Positions 8,539 through 18,154 of a stretch of DNA of 37,212 nucleotides are shown in pieces. The notes under the pieces were generated by a model. That model worked only from the letters and a program-made list of their open reading frames with translations. It searched no databases and was not told the DNA's origin. Numbering within the stretch: position 1 is the first letter of the stretch; the number at the start of each line of letters is the position of its first letter. The DNA lies in assembly GCA_022844005.1 (NCBI GenBank), contig JALHMN010000026.1, positions 1 to 37,212 on the forward strand. Direction: 5' to 3'. The DNA is from a bacterium. Lineage in GTDB: Bacteria > Pseudomonadota > Alphaproteobacteria > Ferrovibrionales > Ferrovibrionaceae. A program made the translations under genes and the position numbers.

Positions 8539-9354
8539 ATGACGCGCTTTTCCGAAGACGCACTGACCGAGGCGGTGATTGCCCGGATGGCGGCCTGCGA
8601 CAATGCTCGCCTCCGGCTGGTTCTGGCGGCATGCGTGCGCCACCTCCACGCCCTGGTTCAAGAGGTGAAGCTGACCGAAGCCGAGTGGCTCCAAGCCATC
8701 GAGTTCCTGACCGCGACCGGGCAGAAATGCGATGAAAGGCGCCAGGAGTTCATTCTGCTCTCCGACACGCTCGGTGTTTCGATGATGGTCGATGCGGTCA
8801 ACCACCGGAAGCCGGGTGGAGAAACGGAATCTACCGTCATGGGCCCGTTCTATGTCACGGGCGCACCCGACCTGCCGATGGGGGCGACCATCGCCGGGCA
8901 GACCGATGGCGGGGAGCCCACACTGGTCTCAGGCCGGGTCGTGGACGGCGAGGGTCAACCGATCGAGGCCGCCGTGCTGGACGTCTGGCAGACGGCGCCG
9001 AATGGATTCTACGACGTGCAGGATCCGAGCCAGCCGGAATTCAATCTGCGCGGCCGGTTTCGCACCGGCGCCGACGGAACCTACAGCTTCCGCACCCTGA
9101 AACCGGTCAGCTACCCGGTGCCGACGGATGGGCCTGTCGGCAAGATGCTGCTCGCGCTCGGCCGCCACCCTTATCGGCCGGCGCATCTTCACTTCATCGT
9201 ATCTGCCCCCGGCTTCGAACCGGTGACCACGCATCTCTTCGTCAAAGGCGATCCCTATCTCGATTCGGACGCAGTGTTCGGGGTGAAGGACTCACTGGTG
9301 ACCGACTTCGAGCACGGCCTGGCCAGCTACGATTTCGTACTCAAGGCCGTGTAG
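8539..9354 (+). CDS. Intradiol ring-cleavage dioxygenase (catechol/hydroxyquinol 1,2-dioxygenase type)
   Basis: This non-haem Fe(III) enzyme of 271 residues would open catechol-type rings between the two hydroxyls to give muconate- or maleylacetate-type products. The N-terminal helical dimerisation domain spans about residues 1-100. It is followed by the beta-sandwich catalytic domain after the ESTVMGPFYV hinge. The four iron ligands are in place: Y158 (NGFYDVQ), Y192 (VSYPVP), H216 and H218 (RPAHLHF). The ATG at 8539 is chosen over 8479 because the extra 20 residues do not match the family N-terminus. The presence of the full N-terminal domain favours catechol or hydroxyquinol over protocatechuate as substrate. 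The exact substrate is not settled. Confidence 0.92.
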   Translation: MTRFSEDALTEAVIARMAACDNARLRLVLAACVRHLHALVQEVKLTEAEWLQAIEFLTATGQKCDERRQEFILLSDTLGVSMMVDAVNHRKPGGETESTVMGPFYVTGAPDLPMGATIAGQTDGGEPTLVSGRVVDGEGQPIEAAVLDVWQTAPNGFYDVQDPSQPEFNLRGRFRTGADGTYSFRTLKPVSYPVPTDGPVGKMLLALGRHPYRPAHLHFIVSAPGFEPVTTHLFVKGDPYLDSDAVFGVKDSLVTDFEHGLASYDFVLKAV

Positions 9355-9475
9355 CGGGCGAGGTCGAACGAAACATGGTTCCAGCGCTGCTGATACGCCG
9401 CGGCCGATTGCACAGGCCGATGCCTGTAGCCTGCCGACTTCTCAACGGACCCACTGCCATGCTAGCGACGCCGCC

Positions 9476-11026
9476 ATGAGCCGGGACAAGCAGTTGCAGG
9501 AAATCGTGGCCCGCCGAAAGGCCGCGAGGGAACAGGGTGGCGCAGCGGCGGTCGCCAAGCAACATGCGCGCGGCCGGCTCAGCATCCGCGAGCGGATCGA
9601 TGCCTTGCTCGATCCGGGATCGTTTCGTGAGATCGGTCCGATCGCCGGTACCAGCGTGCCGGGCGAAGCCGGAAGTTTCACGCCGGCCAATTTCATCCTG
9701 GGATTCGGCAAGCTCGCCGAGCGGCCCTGCGTCGTCGGGGGCGAGGATTTCACCATCGCCGCCGGATCGCCCAATACCGGGGGGTTGCGCAAGAGCATCT
9801 ACACCGAGGAACTGGCTTGCCAATACCGGCTTCCCCTCGTCCGCCTGCATGAAGGTTCCGGTGGCAGCGTCACCGGCGCCGGCGGGAAGGGGGCGCCGCC
9901 CTCGCTGCCGGAGCCGGTCTACTCCCCGCACCGCTTCGCCTCGGTCGGGCGGGCGCTCGCGAGCGTGCCGGTGGCGACCGCGGCCCTCGGCGCCGTCGCC
10001 GGCCTTCCCGCCGTGCGCCTGGTCTCGTCGCACTATTCCGTCATGACCGAAAAGACGGCGCAGATCCTGGTCGGCGGCCCGGCCCTGGTCGAACGCGCGC
10101 TGGGCGAGACGGTCAGCAAGGAAGATCTCGGCGGGGCCGAACTGCACGGGCGAAGCGGCGTGATCGACGATGTCGTGGAGGACGAAGCCGCCGCCTTTGC
10201 CGCCATCCGTCGCTTCCTGAGCTATCTGCCGCAGAACGTCTGGGAGCTGCCGCCCGTCCTGCCCTGCGGCGACGACCGCCATCGCCAGGACGATATCCTC
10301 GCCGGCATCGTACCCGTCGAGCGCCGCCGGGTTTTCGATATGCGACGGGTCGTCAAGAGCGTGATCGACCAGGGGTCCTTCTTCGAAATCGGCCGCAGAC
10401 ACGGCTCCGGGCAGATCACCGCCATGGGACGCCTGTTGGGTCGCCCGGTCGCGATCCTGGCCAATGACGGCCGGCATCTGGCCGGATCGATGACGGCGGC
10501 CGGCGCGCGCAAGGTCCGGCGCTTCGTCGAATTCGCCCAGGTCTTCCACCTGCCGGTGCTGAATTTCGTCGACGAGCCGGGCTTCATGATCGGCGCCGAA
10601 GCCGAGCGCGAGGGCACCGTTCGCGCCGGCGCCGCCGCCGTGCTGGCCGTCGCCATGGCGACGGTACCCTGGGCCGCGATCATGGTGCGGAAGAGCATGG
10701 GCCTCGCTGCGGCCGCACACTACGCGCCGGGTTCCTACATCCTGGCCTGGCCTTCGGCGGAATCAGGAGCGTTGCCCGTGGAAGGCGGGGTAGCCGTCGC
10801 CTTCGGACGCGAGATCGCCGCCGCCGCAGACCCGGCGGCCAAGCGGGCCGAACTGGAAGCCGCCTTCGCCGCCCGCCAGTCGCCCTTCCCCCGGGCCGAG
10901 GCACTGGCGGTGCACGACCTGATCGATCCGCGCGAAACACGGCCCAAACTCTGCGACTGGATCGAGCTCGTCTGGCCTTCGCTGTCGCATCAGTTGGGCC
11001 AGAGCAGCTTCACCTATCGTCCCTGA
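9476..11026 (+). CDS. Acyl-CoA carboxylase carboxyltransferase (beta) subunit, stand-alone
   Basis: This 516-residue protein has the two-crotonase-domain architecture of propionyl-/methylcrotonyl-CoA carboxylase beta subunits, which move CO2 between carboxybiotin and an acyl-CoA. The N-terminal domain has the HEGSGGSV oxyanion-hole loop, and the C-terminal domain has the matching GAEAEREG and RKSMGLAAAAH segments. The start ATG at 9476 has only a weak ribosome site; an ATG upstream is followed at once by a stop. No biotin carboxylase or biotin carrier gene is in this window, which is unusual. It may use subunits encoded elsewhere, or serve a decarboxylase. A family III CoA-transferase follows 13 bp later, probably in the same operon. 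Confidence 0.88.
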   Translation: MSRDKQLQEIVARRKAAREQGGAAAVAKQHARGRLSIRERIDALLDPGSFREIGPIAGTSVPGEAGSFTPANFILGFGKLAERPCVVGGEDFTIAAGSPNTGGLRKSIYTEELACQYRLPLVRLHEGSGGSVTGAGGKGAPPSLPEPVYSPHRFASVGRALASVPVATAALGAVAGLPAVRLVSSHYSVMTEKTAQILVGGPALVERALGETVSKEDLGGAELHGRSGVIDDVVEDEAAAFAAIRRFLSYLPQNVWELPPVLPCGDDRHRQDDILAGIVPVERRRVFDMRRVVKSVIDQGSFFEIGRRHGSGQITAMGRLLGRPVAILANDGRHLAGSMTAAGARKVRRFVEFAQVFHLPVLNFVDEPGFMIGAEAEREGTVRAGAAAVLAVAMATVPWAAIMVRKSMGLAAAAHYAPGSYILAWPSAESGALPVEGGVAVAFGREIAAAADPAAKRAELEAAFAARQSPFPRAEALAVHDLIDPRETRPKLCDWIELVWPSLSHQLGQSSFTYRP

Positions 11027-11039
11027 CCGGAGAATTTCG

Positions 11040-12227
11040 ATGCCGGGTCCGCTGCATGGCTTCCGCATCCTCGATCTGAGCGCGGTGATCTCCGGCCCAT
11101 ACGGCACCATGATCCTGGCCGATCAGGGTGCCGATGTGATCAAGGTGGAACCGCCCGGCCGCGGCGACTTCACACGCGCCGCCGGCAACCGGAGCGGCGG
11201 TCTTTCGGCGAGCTTCCTCAACAACAACCGCAACAAACGCTCGATTGCCATCGATATCCGGCATCCGGACGGCGTTGCGGTCGTGAAGCGCCTCGCCGCC
11301 ACCTGCGACGTGCTGGTGCAGAACTTTCGTCCCGGCGTCATTGAACGACTCGGTCTGGGCGAGGATGCGATCCGCGCCGTTGCACCGAAGATCATCTACG
11401 TGTCGATCAGCGGCTTCGGCGAGACGGGGCCCTTCGCCCACAAGCCGGTCTACGATCCGATCGTTCAGGCACTGTCGGGATTGGCTTCCGTCCAGGGCGG
11501 ATCAGATGCGGCGCGCCCGCGCCTGATCCGCACCATCCTGCCGGACAAACTGACCGCCATCACGGCGGCCCAGGCTATCACGGCGGCGCTATTGGCACGC
11601 TCGCGCACCGGCGAGGGCCAGCACGTTCGCCTCTCGATGCTGGATGCGGTCGTGGCCTTCCTCTGGTCTTCCGACATGGGCGGGCAAACCTATGTGGGGA
11701 AGACCGTCAGCGCCCAGCGTGCGGCAAGCTTCATCGACCTGATCTACGAGACGAGGGACGGGCATATGAGCGTTGCCGTCATGACGAACGAGCAGTGGGC
11801 CGGCCTGACGCGCGCGGTGGGCCGGCCTGAATGGCTGGAAGATCCGCGCTTCGCCACCACGGAATTGCGCGACCTCAACATCGACGATCGCCTGGCCCTG
11901 ATCCAATCCGCCCTGATCGAACGCACGACCGCCGAATGGATGGGTCGGCTCGAGGCCGAAGGCGTGCCCTGCGCCCCGGTGCTGAGCCGGAGCGAGATGA
12001 TCGCGCATCCACAGATCGCCGCGACAGGCATCGTGACGCAAAGCGATCATCCGCAGGCAGGCCGCCTGCGTCAGGCGCGCAGTGCGGCACGCTTCAGCGT
12101 GACCCGGCCGGAGCACCGGCGCGGCGCGCCGCTCCTGGACGAGCACGCGACGGAGATCCTGACAGAAGCGGGCTTTACATCGGAAGAAATCGCCGCCCTT
12201 CGCGGGAGCGCGCTCGCCCGAAGCTGA
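11040..12227 (+). CDS. Family III CoA-transferase (CaiB/BaiF/Frc type)
   Basis: This 395-residue enzyme would move CoA from one acyl-CoA to another carboxylic acid through an aspartyl-CoA thioester. The family N-terminus (LDLSAVISGPYGTMILADQGADVIK) is clear, and the catalytic aspartate is D169 (ILPDK), the same position number as in formyl-CoA transferase. The C-terminal small domain contains the EGVPCAPVL segment. A GGAG lies 7 nt before the ATG, and it sits 13 bp after the carboxyltransferase gene, so the two are likely co-translated and act on the same acid. The acid itself is not identifiable. Confidence 0.92.
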   Translation: MPGPLHGFRILDLSAVISGPYGTMILADQGADVIKVEPPGRGDFTRAAGNRSGGLSASFLNNNRNKRSIAIDIRHPDGVAVVKRLAATCDVLVQNFRPGVIERLGLGEDAIRAVAPKIIYVSISGFGETGPFAHKPVYDPIVQALSGLASVQGGSDAARPRLIRTILPDKLTAITAAQAITAALLARSRTGEGQHVRLSMLDAVVAFLWSSDMGGQTYVGKTVSAQRAASFIDLIYETRDGHMSVAVMTNEQWAGLTRAVGRPEWLEDPRFATTELRDLNIDDRLALIQSALIERTTAEWMGRLEAEGVPCAPVLSRSEMIAHPQIAATGIVTQSDHPQAGRLRQARSAARFSVTRPEHRRGAPLLDEHATEILTEAGFTSEEIAALRGSALARS

Positions 12228-12239
12228 ACGCCACGCCCC

Positions 12240-13055
12240 TCAGCGCAGCTCGAATCCGAGGGTGTTGATCTCCTCGCGGATACGATCGCGGCCGGTGAGC
12301 GCCGCGATACCACCGACGCGCTCGAGCGCCATCTTGCTCCAGCCGACCGTTGCCATCCCTTCGCTCTGCTGGAACGCCGCGAGCCGCTCGTCATAGCTGT
12401 CGATGGCCGGCTGCGAGGGCGCCGTGTAGCGTTCGCGGTGCAACACGACGTTCTGCGGCAGGCGCGGCTTGACCGCGGCAGGCCGCTCCGGATCCGGATA
12501 GCCGATGCAATGTCCGAAGACCGCCATGACGTTGGGCGGCAGGCCCAGCAGCCTCGCCACTTCGGTCGGGTTGTTGCGCAACGCACCGATATAGACGGAG
12601 CCGAGGCCGAGAGATTCGAGCGCCACTGTGGCGTTCTGCGCCGCCAGCGCCGCGTCGATCATCGCGAACATGAAAGGCTCGAGGTATGGCAGCGCGTCGG
12701 TCGAAGCCGACTTGCGGCGGCCGAGTTCCTCCAGCCGGGACAGGTCGGCCAGCCACACCAGGAACAGGGGGCATTCCTCGATGTGCTTCTGGCCACGGGC
12801 AATCGCGGCAAGGCTCTTCCTCGTCGCCTTATCGTCCACTGTCAGCACGCTCCAGGTCTGCAAGTTCGACGAGGTGGGGGCCGACTGCGCCGCAGCGACG
12901 AGGGCTTCCAGCGTGCCAGCCGGCACCGGGTCGGGCGCATAGGCACGGACCGAGCGATGGGCCAGAAGAGCCGCGATGGTATCGTTCATGCGAACGCCTG
13001 GCGCGGCTTCATCGAAGCCGTAGCGGGCACGCAGTGCAACATTCGTTTGGCTCAC
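12240..13055 (-). CDS. Nitroreductase-family flavoprotein (NfsA/Frp-like)
   Basis: This 271-residue FMN-dependent NAD(P)H oxidoreductase begins at a GTG at 13055. The FMN phosphate-binding start of the family is seen as HRSVRAYAPDPVP (about residues 33-45), then SAPTSSNLQTW, and the SLGLGSVYIGALRNNP block in the middle. The long C-terminal extension, with an arm after residue 200, fits the NfsA/Frp subgroup rather than short NfnB types. These enzymes reduce nitroaromatics, quinones or flavins, and the natural substrate is not known. It converges with the CoA-transferase gene (12 bp) and is divergent from the formate dehydrogenase operon. Confidence 0.88.
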   Translation of the reverse strand: MSQTNVALRARYGFDEAAPGVRMNDTIAALLAHRSVRAYAPDPVPAGTLEALVAAAQSAPTSSNLQTWSVLTVDDKATRKSLAAIARGQKHIEECPLFLVWLADLSRLEELGRRKSASTDALPYLEPFMFAMIDAALAAQNATVALESLGLGSVYIGALRNNPTEVARLLGLPPNVMAVFGHCIGYPDPERPAAVKPRLPQNVVLHRERYTAPSQPAIDSYDERLAAFQQSEGMATVGWSKMALERVGGIAALTGRDRIREEINTLGFELR

Positions 13056-13074
13056 AATCCTACCTTTCCGTCAT

Positions 13075-13091
13075 CCGGACATCCGGTCCGG
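13075..13091. promoter_or_regulatory. Inverted repeat in nitroreductase/fds divergent region
   Basis: A perfect dyad, CCGGAC-N5-GTCCGG, lies 20 bp upstream of the nitroreductase start, in the 218-bp gap shared with fdsG. It could be an operator for either gene. High G+C makes chance occurrence possible. Confidence 0.3.
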
Positions 13092-13273
13092 AGGCTATTG
13101 CTTCCGAAAGCTCCGCGCATCTGCGATCCGACCGCCACTTTGGTGACCGAAGCCAAGCGTCTGGCCGCGGCAGCACGGGTGCGATAGGTTCCTTCTACCG
13201 TTCCATTAAAGCGCTATCTTGATTGTGCAATCCAGGGCGCCGATGGTTCCGCGGAACAACCTGACGCGGGTCG

Positions 13274-13741
13274 ATGCAACAGGCTTGGGATATTGACAGG
13301 GCGAGACAGATCGTGGACCAGCACAAGGGCCTCGAAGGCCCCATGCTGCCGATCCTGCATGCCCTGCAGGCAACGTTCGGCCACCTGCCGGAGGCGGCCA
13401 TGCGTCTGGTTGCCGAAATGCTGAACCTGACCCGTGCCGAGGTGCACGGCGTGGTGAGCTTCTATCACGACTTCCGCGCCGTCCCCGCCGGCCGGCACAT
13501 GCTGAAGATCTGCCGGGCAGAAGCCTGCCAATCCATGGGAGGCGAAGCTGCGGCCAGGGCGCTTCTTGACCGCCTGGGCCTAGAGTGGGGCGGCACCACC
13601 CCCGACGGCAGGCTGACGATCGAGGCAACCTATTGCCTGGGCCTCTGCGCCACGGCCCCGGCGGCGATGCTGGACGGCCGCGTCGCCGGCCGGCTTGATC
13701 CCGCCGGCCTCGACGCACTCGAGCAGGAGGCGCAACCGTGA
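13274..13741 (+). CDS. fdsG: NAD-dependent formate dehydrogenase gamma subunit (NuoE-like)
   Basis: This 155-residue thioredoxin-fold [2Fe-2S] subunit of the soluble NAD+-reducing formate dehydrogenase passes electrons within the diaphorase module. The NuoE-type cluster ligands are present as C80-x4-C85 and C121-x3-C125. The N-terminal helical part has the GPMLPILHALQATFGHLPEAA segment of the family. It is the first gene of fdsGBAD; its TGA overlaps the GTG start of fdsB in GTGA (13738-13741), so translation is probably coupled. A hydrogenase HoxE or a NuoE of complex I is excluded by the downstream formate dehydrogenase alpha subunit. Confidence 0.93.
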   Translation: MQQAWDIDRARQIVDQHKGLEGPMLPILHALQATFGHLPEAAMRLVAEMLNLTRAEVHGVVSFYHDFRAVPAGRHMLKICRAEACQSMGGEAAARALLDRLGLEWGGTTPDGRLTIEATYCLGLCATAPAAMLDGRVAGRLDPAGLDALEQEAQP

Positions 13742-15288
13742 CGCCACGCCTCTACATCCCTCGCGATGCGGCTGCGATAGCGGTCGGCGCCGAGGCAGTG
13801 ACGAAGGCGATCGAGGCAGAGACCAATGCTCGCGGGCTCGGTATCGAGATCGTAAGGACAGGGTCGCGTGGGCTGTTTTGGCTGGAGCCGATGGTCGAGG
13901 TGGAGACCCGGGACGGGCGCATCGGCTACGGGCCGGTGACGCCCGGCGATGTCCCCGGTCTGCTGGACTCAGGCTTTCTGGACGGCGCAGCGCATCCTCT
14001 CCGCGTCGGCCGCCCCGAAGACCTGCCGTTCCTGAGCCGACAGACGCGGCTCACATTCGCACGTTGCGGCATCGTCGATCCGCTGTCGCTGGATGACTAT
14101 CGCGCGCATGGCGGCTATCGCGGGCTGCAGCGCGCCCTATCGCTGGGACCGGCCGGCACGATCGAGGAAGTGGCGCGTTCGGGTCTGCGTGGGCGCGGTG
14201 GCGCCGGCTTTCCCACCGGTGTCAAGTGGCGAACGGTAGCCGAGGCACCCGCCGCGCAGAAGTACATCGTCTGTAATGCCGACGAAGGCGATTCCGGCAC
14301 CTTTGCCGATCGCATGCTGATGGAAGGTGACCCCTTCGCGGTGATCGAAGGCATAACGATCGCCGGCTTGGCCGTCGGTGCGAGCAAGGGGTTCATCTAC
14401 ATCCGCTCCGAATATCCCGATGCGATTGCGGCCTTCGCGAAAGCCGCCCGCGCCGCCTACGAGAACGATTGCCTGGGACCGCGGATAGCCGGATCCGCCT
14501 TCGGCTTCGACCTTGAACTGCGGGTGGGCGCGGGCGCCTATGTCTGCGGCGAGGAAACCGCCCTCCTGGAGAGCCTCGAGGGCAAGCGCGGCCAGGTTCG
14601 GGCGAAGCCGCCGCTGCCCGCGCACAAGGGCCTGTTCGGGCAGCCGACGGTGATCAACAACCTCGTGTCGCTCGCCACCGTGCCGGGAATCCTGGCGGAC
14701 GGGGCCGAAACCTACGCGGCACTGGGCTTCGGGCGATCGCGCGGCAGCATGCCGATCCAGCTTGCGGGCAACGTGAAGCATGGCGGGCTCTTCGAGGCGG
14801 CCTTCGGCTTGACGCTGGGCGAGATCATTGACGACATCGGCGGTGGCACGGCCACGGGGCGGCCGGTGCGGGCGGTGCAGGCCGGCGGTCCGCTCGGTGC
14901 CTACTTCCCGCCTGCGTTGTTCGACACGCCCTATGACTACGAGGCGTTTGCCGCGCGCGACGGGCTGATCGGGCATGGCGGCCTGGTCGTGTTCGACGAT
15001 CAGGTCGACATGGCCCGCCAGGCGCGCTTCGCGCTGGAATTCTGCGCCATCGAATCCTGCGGCAAGTGCACACCCTGCCGGCTGGGATCGACGCGCGGTG
15101 TCGAGGTGATCGACCGTATCATCGCCGGCAAGGATGCCAGCGCCAACCTCGCGCTGATCGAAGATCTCTGCCACACGATGAAATTCGGCTCCCTTTGCGC
15201 GCTGGGAGGCTTCACACCTTATCCGGTGATGAGCGCGATCAATAATTTTCCGGAAGACTTCGGCCGCAAGGCCGCGGCCGCAGCCTGA
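13738..15288 (+). CDS. fdsB: NAD-dependent formate dehydrogenase beta subunit (NuoF-like)
   Basis: This 516-residue flavoprotein holds FMN, the NAD+ site and one [4Fe-4S] cluster, and is where NAD+ is reduced. After an N-terminal thioredoxin-like stretch of about 110 residues come the glycine-rich GRGGAGFPTG loop (152-161), the FMN segment YIVCNADEGDSGTFADR (176-192), and the cluster ligands C441, C444, C447 and C487. It uses a GTG start overlapping fdsG by 4 bp and is followed 10 bp later by fdsA. Confidence 0.94.
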   Translation: MTPRLYIPRDAAAIAVGAEAVTKAIEAETNARGLGIEIVRTGSRGLFWLEPMVEVETRDGRIGYGPVTPGDVPGLLDSGFLDGAAHPLRVGRPEDLPFLSRQTRLTFARCGIVDPLSLDDYRAHGGYRGLQRALSLGPAGTIEEVARSGLRGRGGAGFPTGVKWRTVAEAPAAQKYIVCNADEGDSGTFADRMLMEGDPFAVIEGITIAGLAVGASKGFIYIRSEYPDAIAAFAKAARAAYENDCLGPRIAGSAFGFDLELRVGAGAYVCGEETALLESLEGKRGQVRAKPPLPAHKGLFGQPTVINNLVSLATVPGILADGAETYAALGFGRSRGSMPIQLAGNVKHGGLFEAAFGLTLGEIIDDIGGGTATGRPVRAVQAGGPLGAYFPPALFDTPYDYEAFAARDGLIGHGGLVVFDDQVDMARQARFALEFCAIESCGKCTPCRLGSTRGVEVIDRIIAGKDASANLALIEDLCHTMKFGSLCALGGFTPYPVMSAINNFPEDFGRKAAAAA

Positions 15289-15298
15289 GGAAAAGGCC

Positions 15299-18139
15299 AT
15301 GCCTCTGGTGCAGGAAATCGACTACGGCACGCCGTCCGCGAAGAGCGGGAAGACGGTCAGCCTCAGCATCGACGGCAACAGGGTGAGCGTGGCCGAAGGC
15401 ACCTCGATCATGCGGGCGGCGATGGATGTCGGCATCCAGGTGCCGAAGCTCTGCGCCACCGACATGCTGGATGCTTTCGGGTCCTGCCGGCTGTGCCTGG
15501 TGGAAATCGAGGGCCGCCCCGGCACACCCGCGTCCTGCACCACCCCTGTCCAGCAGGACATGGTCGTCTCGACCCAGACTCCGCGGCTGAAGCAACTCCG
15601 CCGCGGCGTGATGGAACTCTATATCTCCGACCATCCGCTCGATTGCCTGACCTGTGCGGCGAACGGCGATTGCGAGCTGCAGGACATGGCGGGCGCAGTC
15701 GGGCTCCGCGACGTGCGCTACGGCTACGACGGCGCCAACCATCTGGCGCAGCAGAAGGACGCCTCGAACCCCTATTTCACCTTCGATCCGGCGAAATGCA
15801 TTCTATGCTCGCGCTGCGTGCGCGCCTGCGAGGAGGTGCAGGGAACCTTCGCGCTCACCGTTCAAGGCCGAGGCTTCGACTCCAAGATTTCGGCCGGCAT
15901 CGGTGAGGCTTTCCTCGAGTCAGAATGCGTCTCCTGCGGAGCCTGCGTGCAAGCCTGTCCCACGGCAACTCTGATCGAGAAATCGGTCGTCGAGATCGGC
16001 CAGCCTGAGCACTCGGTGGTCACGACCTGTGCCTATTGCGGAGTCGGCTGCAATTTCAAGGCCGAGATGCGCGGCGAGGAGTTGGTCCGCATGGTGCCGT
16101 TCAAGGACGGCAAGGCCAATCGCGGCCATTCCTGCGTCAAGGGCCGCTTCGCCTGGGGCTATGCCAACCACCGCGAGCGCATCCTGAAGCCGATGGTCCG
16201 CGAGGCGGTCGACCAGCCCTGGCGGGAAGTGAGCTGGGAAGAGGCGATTGGGCGAGTGGCTTCGGAGTTCCACCGGATCCAGGCGGCGTACGGCACGCGG
16301 TCGATCGGCGGCATCACCTCATCGCGCTGCACCAACGAGGAGACTTTCCTGGTGCAGAAGCTGATCCGGGCGGGCTTCGGCAACAACAACGTCGATACCT
16401 GTGCCAGGGTCTGCCACTCCCCCACCGGCTACGGCCTGAAGACCGCATTCGGCACCTCGGCCGGAACCCAGGACTTCGATTCCGTCGAACAGGCCGATGT
16501 CGTGCTGGTGATCGGCGCCAGTCCGACCGACGGCCACCCGGTCTTCGCCTCGCGGCTCAAGAAGAGGTTGAGGCAGGGCGCCAAGCTTATCGTGGTCGAT
16601 CCGCGCCGCATCGATCTGGTGCGCATGCCGCATGTGGAGGCGGCGCATCACCTGGCCCTCCGTCCCGGCACCAATGTAGCGATCCTGAACGCGCTGGCGC
16701 ATGTGATCCTTGCCGAGGGCCTGGTGGACGAAGCCTTCGTACGTGCCCGCTGCGACTGGGAGGATTTTTCTGAATGGGCCTCCTTCATCGCCGAGCCGCA
16801 GAACAGCCCCGAGCAGGTCTCGCGTGTATCCGGCGTGCCGGCGGAAGAGATTCGCGCGGCCGCCCGCCTCTATGCCACGGGCGGCAATGCCGCGATCTAC
16901 TACGGCCTCGGTGTCACCGAGCACAGTCAGGGCTCCACCACGGTGATGGCCATTGCCAATCTCGCCATGGCAACGGGGAACCTCGGCCGCCCGGGTGTCG
17001 GGGTGAACCCGCTGCGGGGCCAGAACAACGTGCAGGGCGCCTGCGACATGGGCTCCTTCCCGCACGAATTGCCCGGCTATCGCCACATCTCCGACGATGC
17101 GACGCGGCAGCTGTTCGAAGACCTCTGGGGAAAACCGCTGGATGACGAACCAGGCCTGCGCATTCCCAACATGCTGGACGCCGCCGTCGACGGCAGCTTC
17201 AAGGGCATCTACATCCAGGGCGAGGACATCCTGCAATCCGACCCCAACACCCAGCACGTGGCCGCAGGGCTCGCGGCCATGGAATGCGTCGTCGTCCAGG
17301 ACCTGTTCCTGAACGAGACGGCTAACCTTGCCCACGTGTTCCTGCCAGGCTCGACCTTCCTCGAGAAGGACGGAACCTTCACCAATGCCGAGAGGCGGAT
17401 CAACCGCGTCCGCCGGGTGATGGCGCCGAAGAACGGCTATGCCGATTGGGAGATCACCATGCTGATCGCCCGCGCCATGGGCATCGCCATGAACTACGCC
17501 CATCCGTCAGAGATCATGGACGAGATCGCGCAACTCACCCCGAGTTTCGCGGGCGTCTCCTACGACCGTTTGGATGAATTGGGCTCGGTGCAGTGGCCCT
17601 GCAACGAAGCGAAGCCACTGGGCAGCCCGATCATGCATACCGATGGCTTCGTGCGTGGGCGCGGCAAGTTCATGATCACCCAATACGTGCCCACGGAGGA
17701 GAAGTCGTCCGCCCGCTTCCCGCTGCTGCTGACGACCGGGCGTATCCTGTCGCAATACAACGTGGGCGCGCAGACACGCCGGACCGGCAATGTGGTCTGG
17801 CACGAGGAGGACCTGCTCGAAATTCACCCCCATGACGCCGAGCAGCGAGGTGTCAGGGACGGCGACTGGGTAAAGATTGCGAGCCGGGCCGGCGCGACCA
17901 CGCTCCGGTCGAGGGTGACCGATCGGGTTGCCCCCGGAGTCGTTTATACGACCTTCCATCACCCGGAGACTCAGGCCAACGTCGTCACTACAGAGTTTTC
18001 AGACTGGGCGACGAATTGTCCGGAATACAAGGTGACCGCTGTCCAGGTAGGCACATCGAACGGACCCAGCGAGTGGCAGGAGCACTACCGCGAACTTGCC
18101 GGGCATAATCGACGTGTCGCCAAGGACGCGGCGGAATGA
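15299..18139 (+). CDS. fdsA: NAD-dependent formate dehydrogenase alpha subunit (Mo/W, Cys form)
   Basis: This 946-residue catalytic subunit oxidises formate to CO2 at a bis-molybdopterin guanine dinucleotide cofactor. The N-terminal NuoG-like part has a [2Fe-2S] cluster (C52, C63, C66, C80), a His-ligated [4Fe-4S] (H112, C116, C119, C125), two ferredoxin-type clusters (C167/C170/C173/C177 and C210/C213/C216/C220) and the cluster next to the cofactor (C244, C247, C251, C279). The metal ligand is C372, followed by the conserved H373 (RVCHSPT). It is thus the cysteine form, not the selenocysteine form, although selB is 11 kb away. No twin-arginine signal is present, so the enzyme is cytoplasmic. 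RBS AGGAAAAGG precedes the ATG. Confidence 0.95.
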   Translation: MPLVQEIDYGTPSAKSGKTVSLSIDGNRVSVAEGTSIMRAAMDVGIQVPKLCATDMLDAFGSCRLCLVEIEGRPGTPASCTTPVQQDMVVSTQTPRLKQLRRGVMELYISDHPLDCLTCAANGDCELQDMAGAVGLRDVRYGYDGANHLAQQKDASNPYFTFDPAKCILCSRCVRACEEVQGTFALTVQGRGFDSKISAGIGEAFLESECVSCGACVQACPTATLIEKSVVEIGQPEHSVVTTCAYCGVGCNFKAEMRGEELVRMVPFKDGKANRGHSCVKGRFAWGYANHRERILKPMVREAVDQPWREVSWEEAIGRVASEFHRIQAAYGTRSIGGITSSRCTNEETFLVQKLIRAGFGNNNVDTCARVCHSPTGYGLKTAFGTSAGTQDFDSVEQADVVLVIGASPTDGHPVFASRLKKRLRQGAKLIVVDPRRIDLVRMPHVEAAHHLALRPGTNVAILNALAHVILAEGLVDEAFVRARCDWEDFSEWASFIAEPQNSPEQVSRVSGVPAEEIRAAARLYATGGNAAIYYGLGVTEHSQGSTTVMAIANLAMATGNLGRPGVGVNPLRGQNNVQGACDMGSFPHELPGYRHISDDATRQLFEDLWGKPLDDEPGLRIPNMLDAAVDGSFKGIYIQGEDILQSDPNTQHVAAGLAAMECVVVQDLFLNETANLAHVFLPGSTFLEKDGTFTNAERRINRVRRVMAPKNGYADWEITMLIARAMGIAMNYAHPSEIMDEIAQLTPSFAGVSYDRLDELGSVQWPCNEAKPLGSPIMHTDGFVRGRGKFMITQYVPTEEKSSARFPLLLTTGRILSQYNVGAQTRRTGNVVWHEEDLLEIHPHDAEQRGVRDGDWVKIASRAGATTLRSRVTDRVAPGVVYTTFHHPETQANVVTTEFSDWATNCPEYKVTAVQVGTSNGPSEWQEHYRELAGHNRRVAKDAAE

Positions 18140-18154
18140 GCGGGCAGCGCTAGC

